A stretch of DNA of 64,000 nucleotides from Mesostigma viride (GCA_009746045.1 RPFO01000359.1:594662-658661), one strand, 5' to 3'; positions 1-9,830 are shown, numbered from the stretch's first letter. Notes: a model not told the origin generated them from the letters alone. A program made the numbers and translations.

Positions 1-767
1 CTCGAGGTCAAGGTCGAGGAAGGCGAGCCTACGGGGCCCATGGGGGTGGTCCTCCCTGTCCTCGGGGCAGGGACCACGCAAGAGCCAGCATTGACTCTGG
101 CCCCGCCCGTGCCGTCGGGGCCATCTACGGGCATATCAACGGGGGCGGTCGTGCCGCCTCCCAGGGCGCCCTCCCTGGGCGATGCGCGCATGCGGGCCCT
201 GTGCGCTGAGGTGCGCCCAAGGGAGCACGAGTCCTACCTGGCGCAAGGCTGGTTCCTGGACGACAGCGCGAACACCCCGGGGTTGGCCGATGGAAGGAAG
301 GCGCTGCGGTGCGGCCCTTTCTTTCGGTCCCTTGCGATGACTCACCTCGCGGGGGCGGTCTTGTTTGGAAACAGCACCGACCTGCAGGCGCTGGCGGTCC
401 TCGGTGGTGCAGAGTCGCTAGCGCCGTACGCCACCGCGCCCGTGGGGCTCGACTACTGGCCCATTTTCATGGTGTCGACGGGGCGGGCCGGGTCAGCCCA
501 TACCCGGCTCCACGCCGACCACGCGCTGGGCGGCGTGGCCCGCTATTTGTTGTTTCTGGTTGTGGATCCAGCAGACGCGTACGCCTATCAGGCGCACCTG
601 TGCCCGCACCAGGTCCTGTTGGTTTTACCCCGGAACGGCGGCGGGGAGGGGTACCGGAGGCAGTGTGTACTGGCGGCGGCGCTGGAGTTCAAGCTGCAGG
701 GCGCGTGGGTGATCGACGACGATGTGGCCGGTGTGGTCGAGCGGGCCCCTGGCGGGAACGCATCCGG
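1..767 (+). CDS. Exon 1 of the unknown gene (5' incomplete)
   Basis: Frame 1 is open from base 1 to the donor GTGAGT at 768. The first in-frame ATG is at 40, but the frame is open before it. The product has an Asp run near its end (IDDD, about residue 225 counted from that ATG) and hydrophobic stretches that look like a globular core. No family was recognised. Confidence 0.5.
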
Positions 768-3700
768 GTGAGTCAGGAGCGACGGCGTTTTTGACAGGAT
801 CTTTTTCTCGTGAGATACCTGCGTGGCGTTGGCGCAGTAGCGTCTGTGTTGACGTTCGTTTTGCATTGGTTGTTTTACATTTATTTTACATCGATTGTCT
901 CTGTGTACTGGGCTCCACATCTGGTAAAAGGGGCGGGACCAGCGGTACGGGGGCCAACAAACTGGCCTGTATTTAGGGTGGGCGGGCGTACTTAGGGCCT
1001 ATCAAACTGTGTGCGTCTCCCCAGTCTTATTGATGCCCTTGCACTTTGCAGCTTTGTAGATGTTTTATACATTGTGTGTTTTGTACGTTTCCCACCCACC
1101 CACCGCTCCCTTAACCTGCACCATCCGCCACCGCCTGTTCCCACCCACCGCCCTCCTTCCCTTGGGTTGCTGTTTGTCACGTCCTGCCACTCACCGCCCG
1201 TCACTTCATCTGCTACCTCTCTCTCCTTGATCTTGCGTCGCAGCGCGCCGCCGGGGCTGTCAACACTGGCCGACGTGCTGCGGGAGGGGCAACGGCGGCT
1301 CGAGATCGAGCGGTGGAGGGGCGATGCCGCCAAGGTCGCGGTGTGGGGGATTGGGTCCGCCCGCCCGCTGCGCAGGCCGCAGGATGGGACGTGGCCGGAG
1401 AGGGCGGACGTGTTTGTGTCCAAGGTGGGTAGTGCTTGTACATCGTTTGTACATAAGGTGGGGGCTGCTTATGTATCATTTGGACAAAAGCTGGGTAGAG
1501 GGTAGCCCTTTCACTGCCTTGGGTTAAAGCTAGGCGCTCCTAGGTCGTAAGATAGGACCTGCTCCTGTCGCTATTTGCACGAGTGGTGGTTGCTGCCTAT
1601 ATTGCTGCTCGTGCAAAATGTGGGTGGTGCTTATTTGCTGCTGCTGCGCCACTGGGGGGAGGTGTGGGGGGTGGGGGTGCAGCAGAGGGGGGAATTTAAT
1701 ACCGTTTACTACCGGTCTCTGGCATTTGGGTGTTGTGATCTATTTTGACAAGGTTTGGTGCTCTTGAGTGCAGCAAGCTCCAGTCTTCCCAGGTCAGCAT
1801 CCAGGCAGTCGCCGTTTCTGACTTGCTCAAGTGCAGGGATTCCTTGTTTTAGCAGCCCGTGTTTGCAGGCAGGCACCAGCTACTACGTGACCTACCCCCC
1901 CAAGCAGGGGGTCGGTTAGGCACTTTGTGGCAGCATTGACTCCGCTGCCCGGGTTTGCTCCCTTGGCCATTCCCCGGCCCGCGTGGCATCCGCACTAGTG
2001 CTGCAATCTTCCGCACTAGTGCCTGCAAGTCAACCCCCTAAACCGTTCCGTGTCGTGCAACAGGTTACAGCAGGTCCGATAAGGGGGCACTGAGCCAAAG
2101 GGGCCGGACCTTCCGTAGTTCTTGTTCAGCGACTCGGCGCGTGCTCCGCTAAGGGGGCAGGGGCGCATGCAAAATAAAAAAGCAGCTCCGCATCCTGACC
2201 CGCACCATGTGGCCGGTGCTTGCATCTCTCCCCCCCCAACCCCCTCCCCCCGTCCCTGCAGGTCATGTTGCTCAACCTGCGCCCCCACTTCACCGCCTGG
2301 CTGCAGCAGGGGCTCAGCTACCGCGACGCCCTAACATCTAGCACCGGCGCCTTGCCCGCCAAGGTGGACTTCTTCCTGCAGCTGCGCCAGCGCGGCCTCG
2401 GCACGCTCAAGAACAAGTCGTTTGGTTGGCTTGCCAAGCGCTTCCCGGGGAGTCCGCGCACACACGCGCACGCAAGGGTGGCCGCCATCCGGGCAGCGCT
2501 TGGACTCATGAGCGCGGCTGTGGGCGCCATTGCAGGTGTGGTCCCAGTCAACGCAGGTCCAGGCGCAAACAATGGCGCTATAACAGGCGCGGGCATCGGT
2601 GTGCGTGCGGACGCCAACGACGCGGTCGATGGTGCAGAGGACGAGCCTGCTCGCGCGCTCTCGACGGCAAGCAATATCCCCCTTGGAGGGGCCCACGGGG
2701 CGCTCCCGTTGGCCGGTTTCCCCCCACTGCATGTTTACGAGGGCGACAGCGGCGGCCGGCCCTCGCCGGAGAGGAGCCGGAGCTTGCTTGCTGCCAATGG
2801 GACCAGTGAACGGCCACCCGCGGGTGCTCGCATGACCCGGCCTGCGGCGGAGGCGGCGGCTCCCAGGGACCCCCCCGTCATGGAAGCACCGACGGAGGTG
2901 TGGTCGTTGGAGTCCTTCAAGGCGGTGTTGGCGAGGAAAGGCGCGACGGTTGAGCACGAGCTCAAGCGGGCGGCAAGGGAGCGCGAGGAGGCGGCGAGGC
3001 AACAGTTTGAGGGCCGCGCCAAGGCGTCAAGGAAACGCTTCAAGGACTCGCTAAAGGAGCTCGAGAAGACGCTCCTGAAGCTGGAGGCGTTCCTGGGCTA
3101 CCTGCCCACGTGCATCGTACGGGAGCTGAACCAAAAGAAGGTCCAGAAGGCGTGCCAGAGGATGGGCAACGTGGTGGTTCTCGCGGAGACGGCGCTGAGG
3201 GAGAGGGAGAACGAGCTGGAGGCCAAGGCAGCCATGGCGCGCATGATGAAAGGGCCGCAGGCGGCGGGTGGCGTGGTGCCGGGGCTCCCGGACACGGAGA
3301 ACAAAATCAAGGAGATGTGCGAGGAGATCTCGACGCAGGTCTTCAAGTACGTGGTGGAGCCGATGACGTATCTGCTGGACCCCGCGCAGAACATGTTGGG
3401 CCGCCAGTCCGTGTTACGGTGCTGGCTGAACCTGCTGAACAAGCTGGTGCAGACGTCTCAGGCGCCAGCCGGGCCGCCGCCGGGCGTGCGGCCGAACCCT
3501 CACGTGGATGGGTGGCGCGAGTCGCTGCACACGCGGCTGCGAAAGGAAGTGGCGGGGAAGCACGCAGAGGTTTGGAAGCAGATCCTGGCTGGCCAGGGGA
3601 TGCGTGGCACGGTCCCGGTTGACGTGGTCGGGTTTGTGTACACGCGTAGGATCGTGGAGAAAGCCCGAGGGGGTCCGAACGGGGGGACTCAGGCGCAGGG

Positions 3701-3830
3701 CGAGGCTCGTCGGGTCAAGAGCTTGGGCGAGCAGCGGGTGGCCGCCGACCACCGGCTGACGAATATGCGGCAGAGCAAAGCGAAGACCCCTCAGGAACGC
3801 ATCATGGGCAGGCTCAACAAGAAGAGGTGA
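1..3830 (+). CDS. 3' part of a three-exon protein-coding gene, function unknown
   Basis: Three open segments join with matching phases. Exon 1 is open from the window edge to 767 and ends with two bases of a codon before GTGAGT. Exon 2 (1244-1424) follows a CAG acceptor and ends in phase 0 before GTGGGT. Exon 3 (2262-3827, stop to 3830) follows a pyrimidine tract ending CTGCAG. Because exon 1 is open to base 1, the true start is probably outside the window. The exon 3 product is Ala-rich in its first third. It is then highly charged and probably helical (Arg/Glu/Lys-rich, about 3000-3250) and ends in a basic tail. I do not recognise the family and see no transmembrane segment or zinc motif. 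It could be a host nuclear or coiled-coil protein, or the end of a transposon ORF. The gene model is well supported; the role is unknown. Confidence 0.6.
1244..1424 (+). CDS. Exon 2 of the unknown gene
   Basis: A 181-bp exon between a CAG acceptor ending at 1243 and the donor GTGGGT at 1425. The first base completes the codon left by exon 1. The product is charged (Arg/Glu-rich). The introns around it, 768-1243 and 1425-2261, hold no recognisable element. The second contains a (G)n-rich stretch at about 1655-1690. Confidence 0.5.
2262..3830 (+). CDS. Exon 3 (terminal) of the unknown gene
   Basis: About 522 codons starting in phase 0 after CTGCAG. The Ala/Gly/Pro-rich section at about 2490-2880 looks disordered. 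A Lys/Arg/Glu-rich helix follows at about 2920-3250, then a more globular end containing Trp and Leu-rich runs, then a basic C-terminus ending in KKR. An in-frame ATG at 2265 allows a separate single-exon start, but the acceptor and the phase match favour the spliced model. Confidence 0.6.
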   Translation, partial: VMLLNLRPHFTAWLQQGLSYRDALTSSTGALPAKVDFFLQLRQRGLGTLKNKSFGWLAKRFPGSPRTHAHARVAAIRAALGLMSAAVGAIAGVVPVNAGPGANNGAITGAGIGVRADANDAVDGAEDEPARALSTASNIPLGGAHGALPLAGFPPLHVYEGDSGGRPSPERSRSLLAANGTSERPPAGARMTRPAAEAAAPRDPPVMEAPTEVWSLESFKAVLARKGATVEHELKRAAREREEAARQQFEGRAKASRKRFKDSLKELEKTLLKLEAFLGYLPTCIVRELNQKKVQKACQRMGNVVVLAETALRERENELEAKAAMARMMKGPQAAGGVVPGLPDTENKIKEMCEEISTQVFKYVVEPMTYLLDPAQNMLGRQSVLRCWLNLLNKLVQTSQAPAGPPPGVRPNPHVDGWRESLHTRLRKEVAGKHAEVWKQILAGQGMRGTVPVDVVGFVYTRRIVEKARGGPNGGTQAQGEARRVKSLGEQRVAADHRLTNMRQSKAKTPQERIMGRLNKKR

Positions 3831-4119
3831 TTTACTTGGAAATGAAGTTGCTGGTACATGAGTACAGGTTCCTCAGTATGTCCCTTATCTTTTCGAATTT
3901 TTTTAAAAACAGGCTTATAATTTATTCTTCTCTTACAATTCCGGGATGCATTGCTGGCAAATTGCTGAAGCGGCAGTCGTGCACGGCAGATGATGATATG
4001 CTAAACAAAATCGGGCCATTTGATGATCGATATCTAGCGCGAGTATTGGAAGGAGGATCACATTGTGGGATGTGCTGCAAAACTGCATGCATGGGAGATG
4101 TCGCCAGGGCTGAAATATG
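3831..4119. other. Intergenic, nothing recognised
   Basis: AT-rich 3' flank of the preceding gene. I see no ORF of note, repeat or RNA gene here. Confidence 0.5.
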
Positions 4120-5390
4120 ACAGCTTTCGCGCCCTTCGCGCCTTTTTCTCCAGCAGACGACTTACTAGGGTCCCTGCCCTGGGCAGCTTGCCAGCGAGGT
4201 GCCGAAGGGCGGATGCCGGGCCGGCAGCGGGCAGTGCCCGGCATGGCTGGCCGGGATGTCCAGCGCGTCGACGAACTCCTCCGCCACGCGCTTGTGTGCG
4301 AGTTTTTCAGGGAAGTCTTCCAGGGCTTCGTCAGATTTCTCAGACAACTGCAGTGTTCGCAAATCAGGTGGTGTCACGTGCTTACGAAAGTGCGAGGGGA
4401 ATCGCATGCGGATGCGGGCGGTGACGATGTGATTCATGATCTGAGCGCGCCAGGGGGATCAAGTGCGAGCGAGCAGCTAGTACAGATCCTTGATGACGCT
4501 TGCGCACCAAAGTAGTTGAGGCAGCGTTGCTCAGTGCCACTGGTTGGCGATATGTGCGTGACCAGAGCATCATGACTATGCGGAAAGCGGGTGTTGGCCA
4601 GCAGTCACAAATCGGATGTCGTAAGCAAGTCAGCAAAAAGCGCAATGTTGCCCGGCCATTGGAGGCCATACCGTCGGGGGTGTGCTGACATCCTCCAGTA
4701 CCTTGTGGAAGCGTTGCGTTGGCGTCCAATAGCAGAGCAAGGTAGTTGCGACCAGGGACCCGTGCCGTTCGCCAGGTTCCCCAATTGAGCAAAGAAGTCC
4801 TTGCGATCTTGTTCAGGATCACTGGCCGGAGTGCGGTGCGCCGTTATGGTAACCGACGCCCACCGTCAGGGCGTAGGTCGAGTGGCTGGCCCTCCACCGA
4901 ATGGAAGGTGGCCACGAGGAGGCGCGGGCGTTGACCAGTAGCAGGGGGCTCGCCCATGTGGCGTACAGCGAGCGGGGAGCAGAGGAGACCGACGCCCCCG
5001 TTCCCTGTGCCGTCGCTGCCGCCATAATAAAACCTCCAGCCGTCAATGTCGTAAACAGCGAGGGCGGTCGGTCTGCGGGCCAATGCTGTGCGCCGGTGTT
5101 CTTGGATTTCCAGGATGGCGATGCTATTGTTGATGCAGAAACCAATCAGATTGGAGACTCGATCGATGGCTGTCACTGACAGTCGTCACTGCAGTGACAG
5201 CGGTCAGCGTCGGGCTGGAGCGTGTGGGCGTTGCCTTGCGTGCGCTTGGTGGCGATGACGAATGGCGCGCGTTGACCGGCGTTTTTGAAAAGCTGGGGGG
5301 TGCGGGCGCCGGGCGCGGTGGTGGGGGCGGAGATGGAGCAGGTTGGTGATGAGGGTGGGGGGGTAGGGGTAGTGGGTTGAGAACTTATCA
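4120..5390 (-). pseudogene. L-8: decayed LINE ORF2, endonuclease region
   Basis: Reading leftward on the minus strand, pieces of an APE-type endonuclease appear in different frames. The N-terminal strand with the catalytic 'QEHR' lies near 5090. A Gly-rich 'GGVGLLCSP' follows near 5000, then the 'LDAN' motif near 4720 and an SDH-like end near 4440. The same order occurs at 62880-64000, where the frames are better preserved, and in L-1 (41923-42980). Frameshifts and stops make this copy non-functional. No reverse transcriptase part is attached, and the copy stops near 4120. In the family the enzyme nicks target DNA to prime reverse transcription. The assignment to a LINE endonuclease is secure; the clade is not. 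Confidence 0.8.
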
Positions 5391-5821
5391 TGATCAAGGA
5401 GACAACGTCAGCTTTATGCTTTCAATCACCGTTTCGAATCTTCTTGCCAACGCCGATGGTTGGCTCGGGTGGCAATGTAAAATGAATCTGCGTCTGCACG
5501 CATTAGAAATGCGTGCAGTCTGAGGAGGTTTCGGAGGCGGCCGCGCGATCGAGGCGGGACGAACATATGGCACACCCTTGATATGATGTTGTCTCCTTGA
5601 TATGGCACACTGCCGACCCGTTGCTCTCTCTCCGAGAGCTCGAGGGCTGCGAAGGCAAAAGGGCGGGAAGGGGAGTTAGGTAGATCCCACTGCTAGAGCC
5701 GCAAAGCCGCGAGCGTCATCATTACTTAGTGTTGAGAAGGGTTTGCGGCGGCGCTTGCGGGCTTTCTCGGGTGCAAAGCGGACGGATCTAGAGGGAGGAC
5801 CAGGCCCGGCAGCCATACGTG
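5391..5821. other. Spacer with a Penelope 3'-end micro-insertion
   Basis: No gene is seen. The stretch contains a 12-bp CAAGGAGACAAC at 5396 and the TSD-flanked 24-bp insertion described separately at 5576. A short self-complementary stretch, TGCACGCAT...ATGCGTGCA, lies at about 5493-5518. Confidence 0.5.
5576..5599 (+). mobile_element. 24-bp micro-insertion ending in the Penelope 3' terminus
   Basis: The 24 bp end in GTTGTCTCCTTG, the same 3' end as P-1 and P-2. They are flanked by an exact 11-bp direct repeat, ATATGGCACAC (5565-5575 and 5600-5610). The other 12 bp are not part of the Penelope consensus and may be filler. Confidence 0.65.
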
Positions 5822-5886
5822 TAAAATTTAATTAAATTATAACATGACTCCGTTGGGAGATTGCATGTAGCGCATATTCCCTTGCT

Positions 5887-6069
5887 TCTCAAGCGGAGGA
5901 GGCGTTTTGATGAGTAGGGTAGCTAGTTAGGATTTTTCTAGACTAGCTAGATTAGAGTTAGGTTAGTTGATAGTTCGATTACGGGGCTCCTTCCATCCCA
6001 CCCATCCATTAAGGAATATGTGCTACATGATCTCCCAACGGAGGCATGTTATAATTTAATTTTAATTTA
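5887..6069 (+). mobile_element. L-5: 183-bp LINE 3'-end insertion
   Basis: Plus-strand copy of the last few codons, 3' UTR and AT-rich tail of the L-1 family. It is flanked by ATTCCCTTGCT (5876-5886 and 6070-6080). It is strongly 5'-truncated and lies within L-4. Confidence 0.8.
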
Positions 6070-6296
6070 ATTCCCTTGCTGGATGGATGGAGGTAGGCGA
6101 AGCCGCGAAACCGAACTAATCTCTCTCTAAGCTATTTTAATCTAGAAAACCCTACCAATATCTACTCAGCAAAGCGCCCCTTCCTCGTGGGGGGGGGGGG
6201 CTTGCCCACAGGGGCTGGCGTGTGAGCCTGGACAATCGTCTTCTACCTCTTCTTGTTCTGCATAGCAGTCCAAGCAAGAGAGATCGAGGGTGTGAA

Positions 6297-6365
6297 TTAA
6301 AAAAATTAAATTAAATCATAACATGCCTCCGTGGGGGGGTCATGTAGCACATATTTCATGATGGT
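6297..6365 (-). mobile_element. L-6: 69-bp LINE 3'-end insertion
   Basis: The insert is only the AT-rich tail, the terminal stem-loop and the adjacent 3' UTR of the LINE family. It is flanked by GAGGGTGTGAA (6286-6296 and 6366-6376). It is an extreme 5' truncation inside L-4. Confidence 0.8.
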
Positions 6366-6665
6366 GAGGGTGTGAATGCGATGTTCAAACGGGGCTGGGA
6401 CCACTAGGTCGGCCAGCAACTGCTGTGGGTAGGTCATGGCATGTTTACCTATCCTTTTAGGAATGTCCTTGGGGCCACGCAACGTCAGGATATGCCGCCC
6501 TGGCTGGCCAAGCGGCTGGGGGCCGGCCACTGAGACCGAGGTCGGTGTCTACGTGACTGGCTGGTTGTCTCCTTGATACGTAAGCCAGCCATAATTTCAA
6601 TGCACAAGGCTACACATTTCCATTAAAATTAAATTAAATTATAACATGCCGCCGTCAATTATAAC

Positions 6666-7676
6666 ATGCCGCCAATCCTCAAATGCCGCCGCCCCAACCT
6701 TCAGATTCGCGTCCTTTTCTCCCTCCTCGGCCGCCCCCTCGAGGAGCTTTGGCCCCCAAAGCCCCTCACCACCACCTTAACCGAATCCTCCATCCGCTCA
6801 CTCCTCAAGGAGGCCCTCGAGCAGCACGTGGCCCCCCTCGCAGCAGATGTGGCGGTCATGGGCAGCACGTTGGCTGCCGAGCTCCCCCTCCTCTCCACCG
6901 CCACCTCCACCATCTCCACCGCCACCTCCACCCTCCTCGCCTCCTCCACCGCCACCACCTCCACCTCCGACGCCATCACCGCCCAGCTCCGTCACATCGA
7001 CCAGCGTCTTAAGGACAACGCCATTGCTATCGAGGTTCTGCAGAATACCGCAGGCCTCACCGCCCAGGCGGTGAAGGACATTGCCGCCAAGCCAGCCTCG
7101 GCTGGCCTGGCCGGCGATGCTCCTCCCATCACCACCTGGGCGGACATGCTTAAGCAACATACCACCTCCACCACCTCCGCCGTCGCAGCCCAGCTTCAAC
7201 GGCAGACGCTTGACCTCCGCGAGGAGGCCGAGCTCGCCAAGCGCAGCCTCAACGTCATTGTCAAGAACTTCAAGATGGAGGAAGGTGAGAATTCCGAGAA
7301 GCTTTTGCGTGCGTTTGACAGAGAAATCCTTGGTCGCATGGGCCTTAACGGTGAGATAGAGCTGGCTGCCCACCGCCTTCCCCGCGCGCGGGGTAAGGCA
7401 GGGCCGCCCCCGCTCCTCCTCACCTTTAAGACCCCGGCGGACAAGATTTCTTTTCTCAGACGCCGCAAGCGGCTCGAGAAGACTCTCTTCACCCTTGATG
7501 ACGACTTGACCCTGGCGCAGCAACAACGGCGACGGGAGCTATGGCCGACCTACCTCCAGCTCCGGCAGACCAAGGCGGGGCAGCCGGTGTACTGGAAGGG
7601 GGCGGCCATCTACGTCGGCCACAAGCCCTGGCAGGCGACCCCCGCGGCCCCAGCGACTCTAGACGCCCCAGCTTAG
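6666..7676 (+). CDS. HL-1 ORF1 protein, L1-ORF1p-like, N-terminally truncated
   Basis: Open frame of about 336 codons. The ATG at 6666 lies in flanking sequence; homology with HL-3 ORF1 begins near 6685. The layout is a Ser/Thr/Ala-rich N-part, a helical segment, then an RRM-like domain. In that domain 'RLPRARGKAG' is followed by a strand of the type LLLTFK, then the C-terminal 'LAQQQRRRELWP' helix and a VYWKG strand. This is the order seen in the RRM plus C-terminal domain of L1 ORF1 proteins, which bind RNA and act as nucleic-acid chaperones. No endonuclease or RT follows. Because of the truncation this copy is probably not functional, although the frame is intact. Confidence 0.75.
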   Translation: MPPILKCRRPNLQIRVLFSLLGRPLEELWPPKPLTTTLTESSIRSLLKEALEQHVAPLAADVAVMGSTLAAELPLLSTATSTISTATSTLLASSTATTSTSDAITAQLRHIDQRLKDNAIAIEVLQNTAGLTAQAVKDIAAKPASAGLAGDAPPITTWADMLKQHTTSTTSAVAAQLQRQTLDLREEAELAKRSLNVIVKNFKMEEGENSEKLLRAFDREILGRMGLNGEIELAAHRLPRARGKAGPPPLLLTFKTPADKISFLRRRKRLEKTLFTLDDDLTLAQQQRRRELWPTYLQLRQTKAGQPVYWKGAAIYVGHKPWQATPAAPATLDAPA

Positions 7677-8234
7677 GGGAATACAGCAGTAGTAGTGCAG
7701 AATAGATAGACCGTGGCCATGTACATGTATATTAAAAATATAATTACTTACAGCAGAGTGAAATCACTCAAACCAAAGCAAACGCCCAGCTATAAACCTA
7801 TATACAGAGCCATGTCAAAGCTCTATACTACGATAAGACCAATGGAAACGCCTAACGGGAGGAACCTAATAGCCCTGCTGCACCGCAAAATCAGCCCGCG
7901 TACGGCGGAGCATGATGTCAGCCATGGCCCGAGTCAGCGCCACCGACAAGCGCTGACGCCAATATGACGTCCAGGTCCGCGCCGACCATGGGGCCCGCTG
8001 GCCCTCCAGGTCCAGCCAGTCCTCCCGGAGCCGGCAACACTCCTTGAAGAAGGCGGAGGTCAGGGGCCCCATGGCCCCGTACATGTACGCCTCCTAGAGG
8101 CACTATCCCAGCTAAGCCCCGCGCTTTATTTAATCATGTACATGTGTGCCTATGATGTGCCACACTCCAGACGATGCCTAGCCTTATTTAGTAATGTTGT
8201 GCCCATGCAGGGAGTCACTCTCTGCTGAGAAGCC
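7677..8234 (+). other. HL-1 3' UTR up to the Ty3-1 insertion
   Basis: Non-coding. The end of this stretch, just before 8235, corresponds to sequence around 10100-10125 in HL-2 on the opposite strand. There the site is unoccupied, which gives an empty-site control for the Ty3-1 insertion. Confidence 0.7.
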
Positions 8235-8809
8235 TGTTACGTCGCGTAACAATTCGTTGTAGTTACGGACGTAAATTAGGTCTTTTGCCTCAGTTGTCCC
8301 TAGGTTTACGTTTAGGCTCCTACCGGGACATTATTGTCTTCGTAACAGTACTGTGGTACATTGGGTGCCGTTGGGCGCCGCGCCGCGTACTTTACTAGTG
8401 GTCCTGATCCTTTGGTAGAATGTAGTGGACCAGCGTGCATCAGTAGATGTAGTGGACCAGCGTGCATCTGTAGGCGAGGGCCATGTCGGCCCGAGCGTGT
8501 TGGACCGTTGGTGACCATTTATGCGTGTTCTACCCCTTGTGTGTGCACTCGGCGTGTGTTAAATGAATTAACACATATAGGCTTGGGTCACGGCAGTGTA
8601 GTTGTGTTTCCTTCCTCTTTTCCTGGAGTAAACGGGTTTTGGTAAATGGTTGTATGGCGTATTATAGTAACACATACGTTAATGCATTGAGATCCTGGCT
8701 CCGTCACGTTCGTCTTTCGCCAGAGGTTTGAGTAGAGGAGGCCTGACCAGTTTAGGTAGTATCAGGCCCATTAGAGGTAGAGGCGGAGGTAGATATCCGC
8801 GGCGTAACA
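8235..8809 (+). repeat. 5' LTR of Ty3-1
   Basis: Begins TGTTAC and ends GTAACA (inverted termini). It matches 39618-40195 almost base for base; indels occur at about 8485, 8579 and 8695. It contains a short internal tandem repeat (GTAGTGGACCAGCGTGCATC twice, about 8422-8468). The promoter is expected here, but no element can be assigned with confidence. Confidence 0.93.
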
Positions 8810-8810
8810 A

Positions 8811-8822
8811 TGGTTCCGGAGG
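8811..8822 (+). promoter_or_regulatory. Primer-binding site of Ty3-1
   Basis: TGGTTCCGGAGG lies one base after the 5' LTR. The TGG start is complementary to a tRNA CCA end, as expected for minus-strand priming. The tRNA species is not identified. Confidence 0.7.
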
Positions 8823-9303
8823 AACTTCAGTAGGTAGAGAACAAGACGACGATCCCTTGCCACATACGCCTTTTCAAGACCCCTTCCGCGTCCAGGAATA
8901 CGAAGCCGACACGTCCTTGATAGGTAATGGGCGGGTCGCCTTCAAGCTAGGAGAGTAGTGCTGCCCGTTTCGGGACACGCTCTACCTAGATGCTAGACCT
9001 GCTCGCAGCGGATAAACCCTTTCGTAGTTAGCCTGTCCTTCGCCTTGTTTTCCTGCTTACGGTTGTTTCCTGTCATAGATAGGGGAGTATTACTGTCCGG
9101 AGACGATTAGCGTCGCAGTACCTACACCTTTTCCTTCGTGTTGCTGCTCATTAGACGGCCGCACTCGCAGAAATTCACTGGGTCGCTGACTTAAGGACTA
9201 CGAGCGCTGGACCGTTGTCGCCCTCGTCATTTCGGTGATCCAGATAACCCAGCTAAGTCGACTCCTACCCCTTCCACTCCTATCGTGACTACTCAAGAAC
9301 AAG

Positions 9304-9800
9304 GTGCGTTACCATGAGCCAGCGGCGATCTTTTACTGCTCCTTCCCATTCTTCTAGTGATAATAGTCTAGCTAAATATTACGTAGTGATTACGCCTCAA
9401 TGGTCCTCCATTTTCCTTTCGTGGTCCGACGCTAGGAAGATCGTTCAGAATCGTGCATACAACGTAATTAGGTATAAGAAATTTATGTCCTTCGAAGAAG
9501 CTCAGCAGTTCCTTATAGATCATAGCCGAACAGATTTAGGTCTGCATGTACGCCCTATTCCTCATGGTCGTCCTCCAGTAGAAGCTCTAGTCTTTGCTAC
9601 CCCTCCTTCTTCTCCCCCTAAACGGGCTGCATCCTCATCTAGCTTAGATACTCCTCTCACCTTAGAATTCGGTTCCCTATCCATTACTGTTGTTGAAAAG
9701 GATTGAGTTAAATAGTTTCCTTCGTTTAAGCCATTAAAAGCTTTTTCTTTTCCTTCCTTGCCTTAAATTAGGCCTTGTCCTTTATCTTTGTTGCTTTCAG
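9304..9800 (+). other. Possible intron in the Ty3-1 leader containing the leader ORF
   Basis: A donor-like CAAG|GTGCGT at 9303/9304 and an acceptor-like pyrimidine tract ending TTTCAG at 9800 bracket the leader ORF. The gag ATG follows 30 bp after the acceptor. Splicing would let gag be translated without passing the leader ORF. Inferred from sequence only. Confidence 0.35.
9314..9706 (+). CDS. Ty3-1 leader ORF, RNase H1 hybrid-binding (viroplasmin-like) domain
   Basis: 130 codons starting ACCATGA, between the 5' LTR and gag. Residues about 21-68 fit the RNase H1 N-terminal hybrid-binding domain, also called the caulimovirus VI/viroplasmin domain. A YYVV strand (22-25) is followed by an SW pair (36-37), an Arg/Lys helix, the signature YKKF (54-57) and a helix EEAQQFL (61-67). 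In RNase H1 this fold binds RNA/DNA hybrids. The C-terminal third is Pro/Ser-rich and probably disordered. Such a domain in a separate ORF upstream of gag is not usual for Ty3/gypsy elements. A plausible role is binding hybrid or duplex intermediates during reverse transcription, or aiding translation as in pararetroviruses; this is inferred. The domain assignment rests on motif order seen by eye. Confidence 0.65.
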   Translation: MSQRRSFTAPSHSSSDNSLAKYYVVITPQWSSIFLSWSDARKIVQNRAYNVIRYKKFMSFEEAQQFLIDHSRTDLGLHVRPIPHGRPPVEALVFATPPSSPPKRAASSSSLDTPLTLEFGSLSITVVEKD

Positions 9801-9830
9801 TTAGATTTCTAATCATTTATTTAATTAAAA

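Larger units (their letters stand above)
5822..6563 (-). mobile_element. L-4: 5'-truncated LINE 3' end, interrupted twice
   Basis: This is a minus-strand copy of the L-1 3' end. The AT-rich tail and terminal stem-loop lie at 5822-5870, the 3' UTR and last codons at 6081-6296, and more C-terminal RT-protein sequence at 6377-6563. L-5 (5887-6069, with an 11-bp TSD) and L-6 (6297-6365, with an 11-bp TSD) sit inside it. Removing both makes the sequence collinear with 45100-45520 in reverse. Many substitutions break the frame, so it is a dead copy. Confidence 0.8.
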
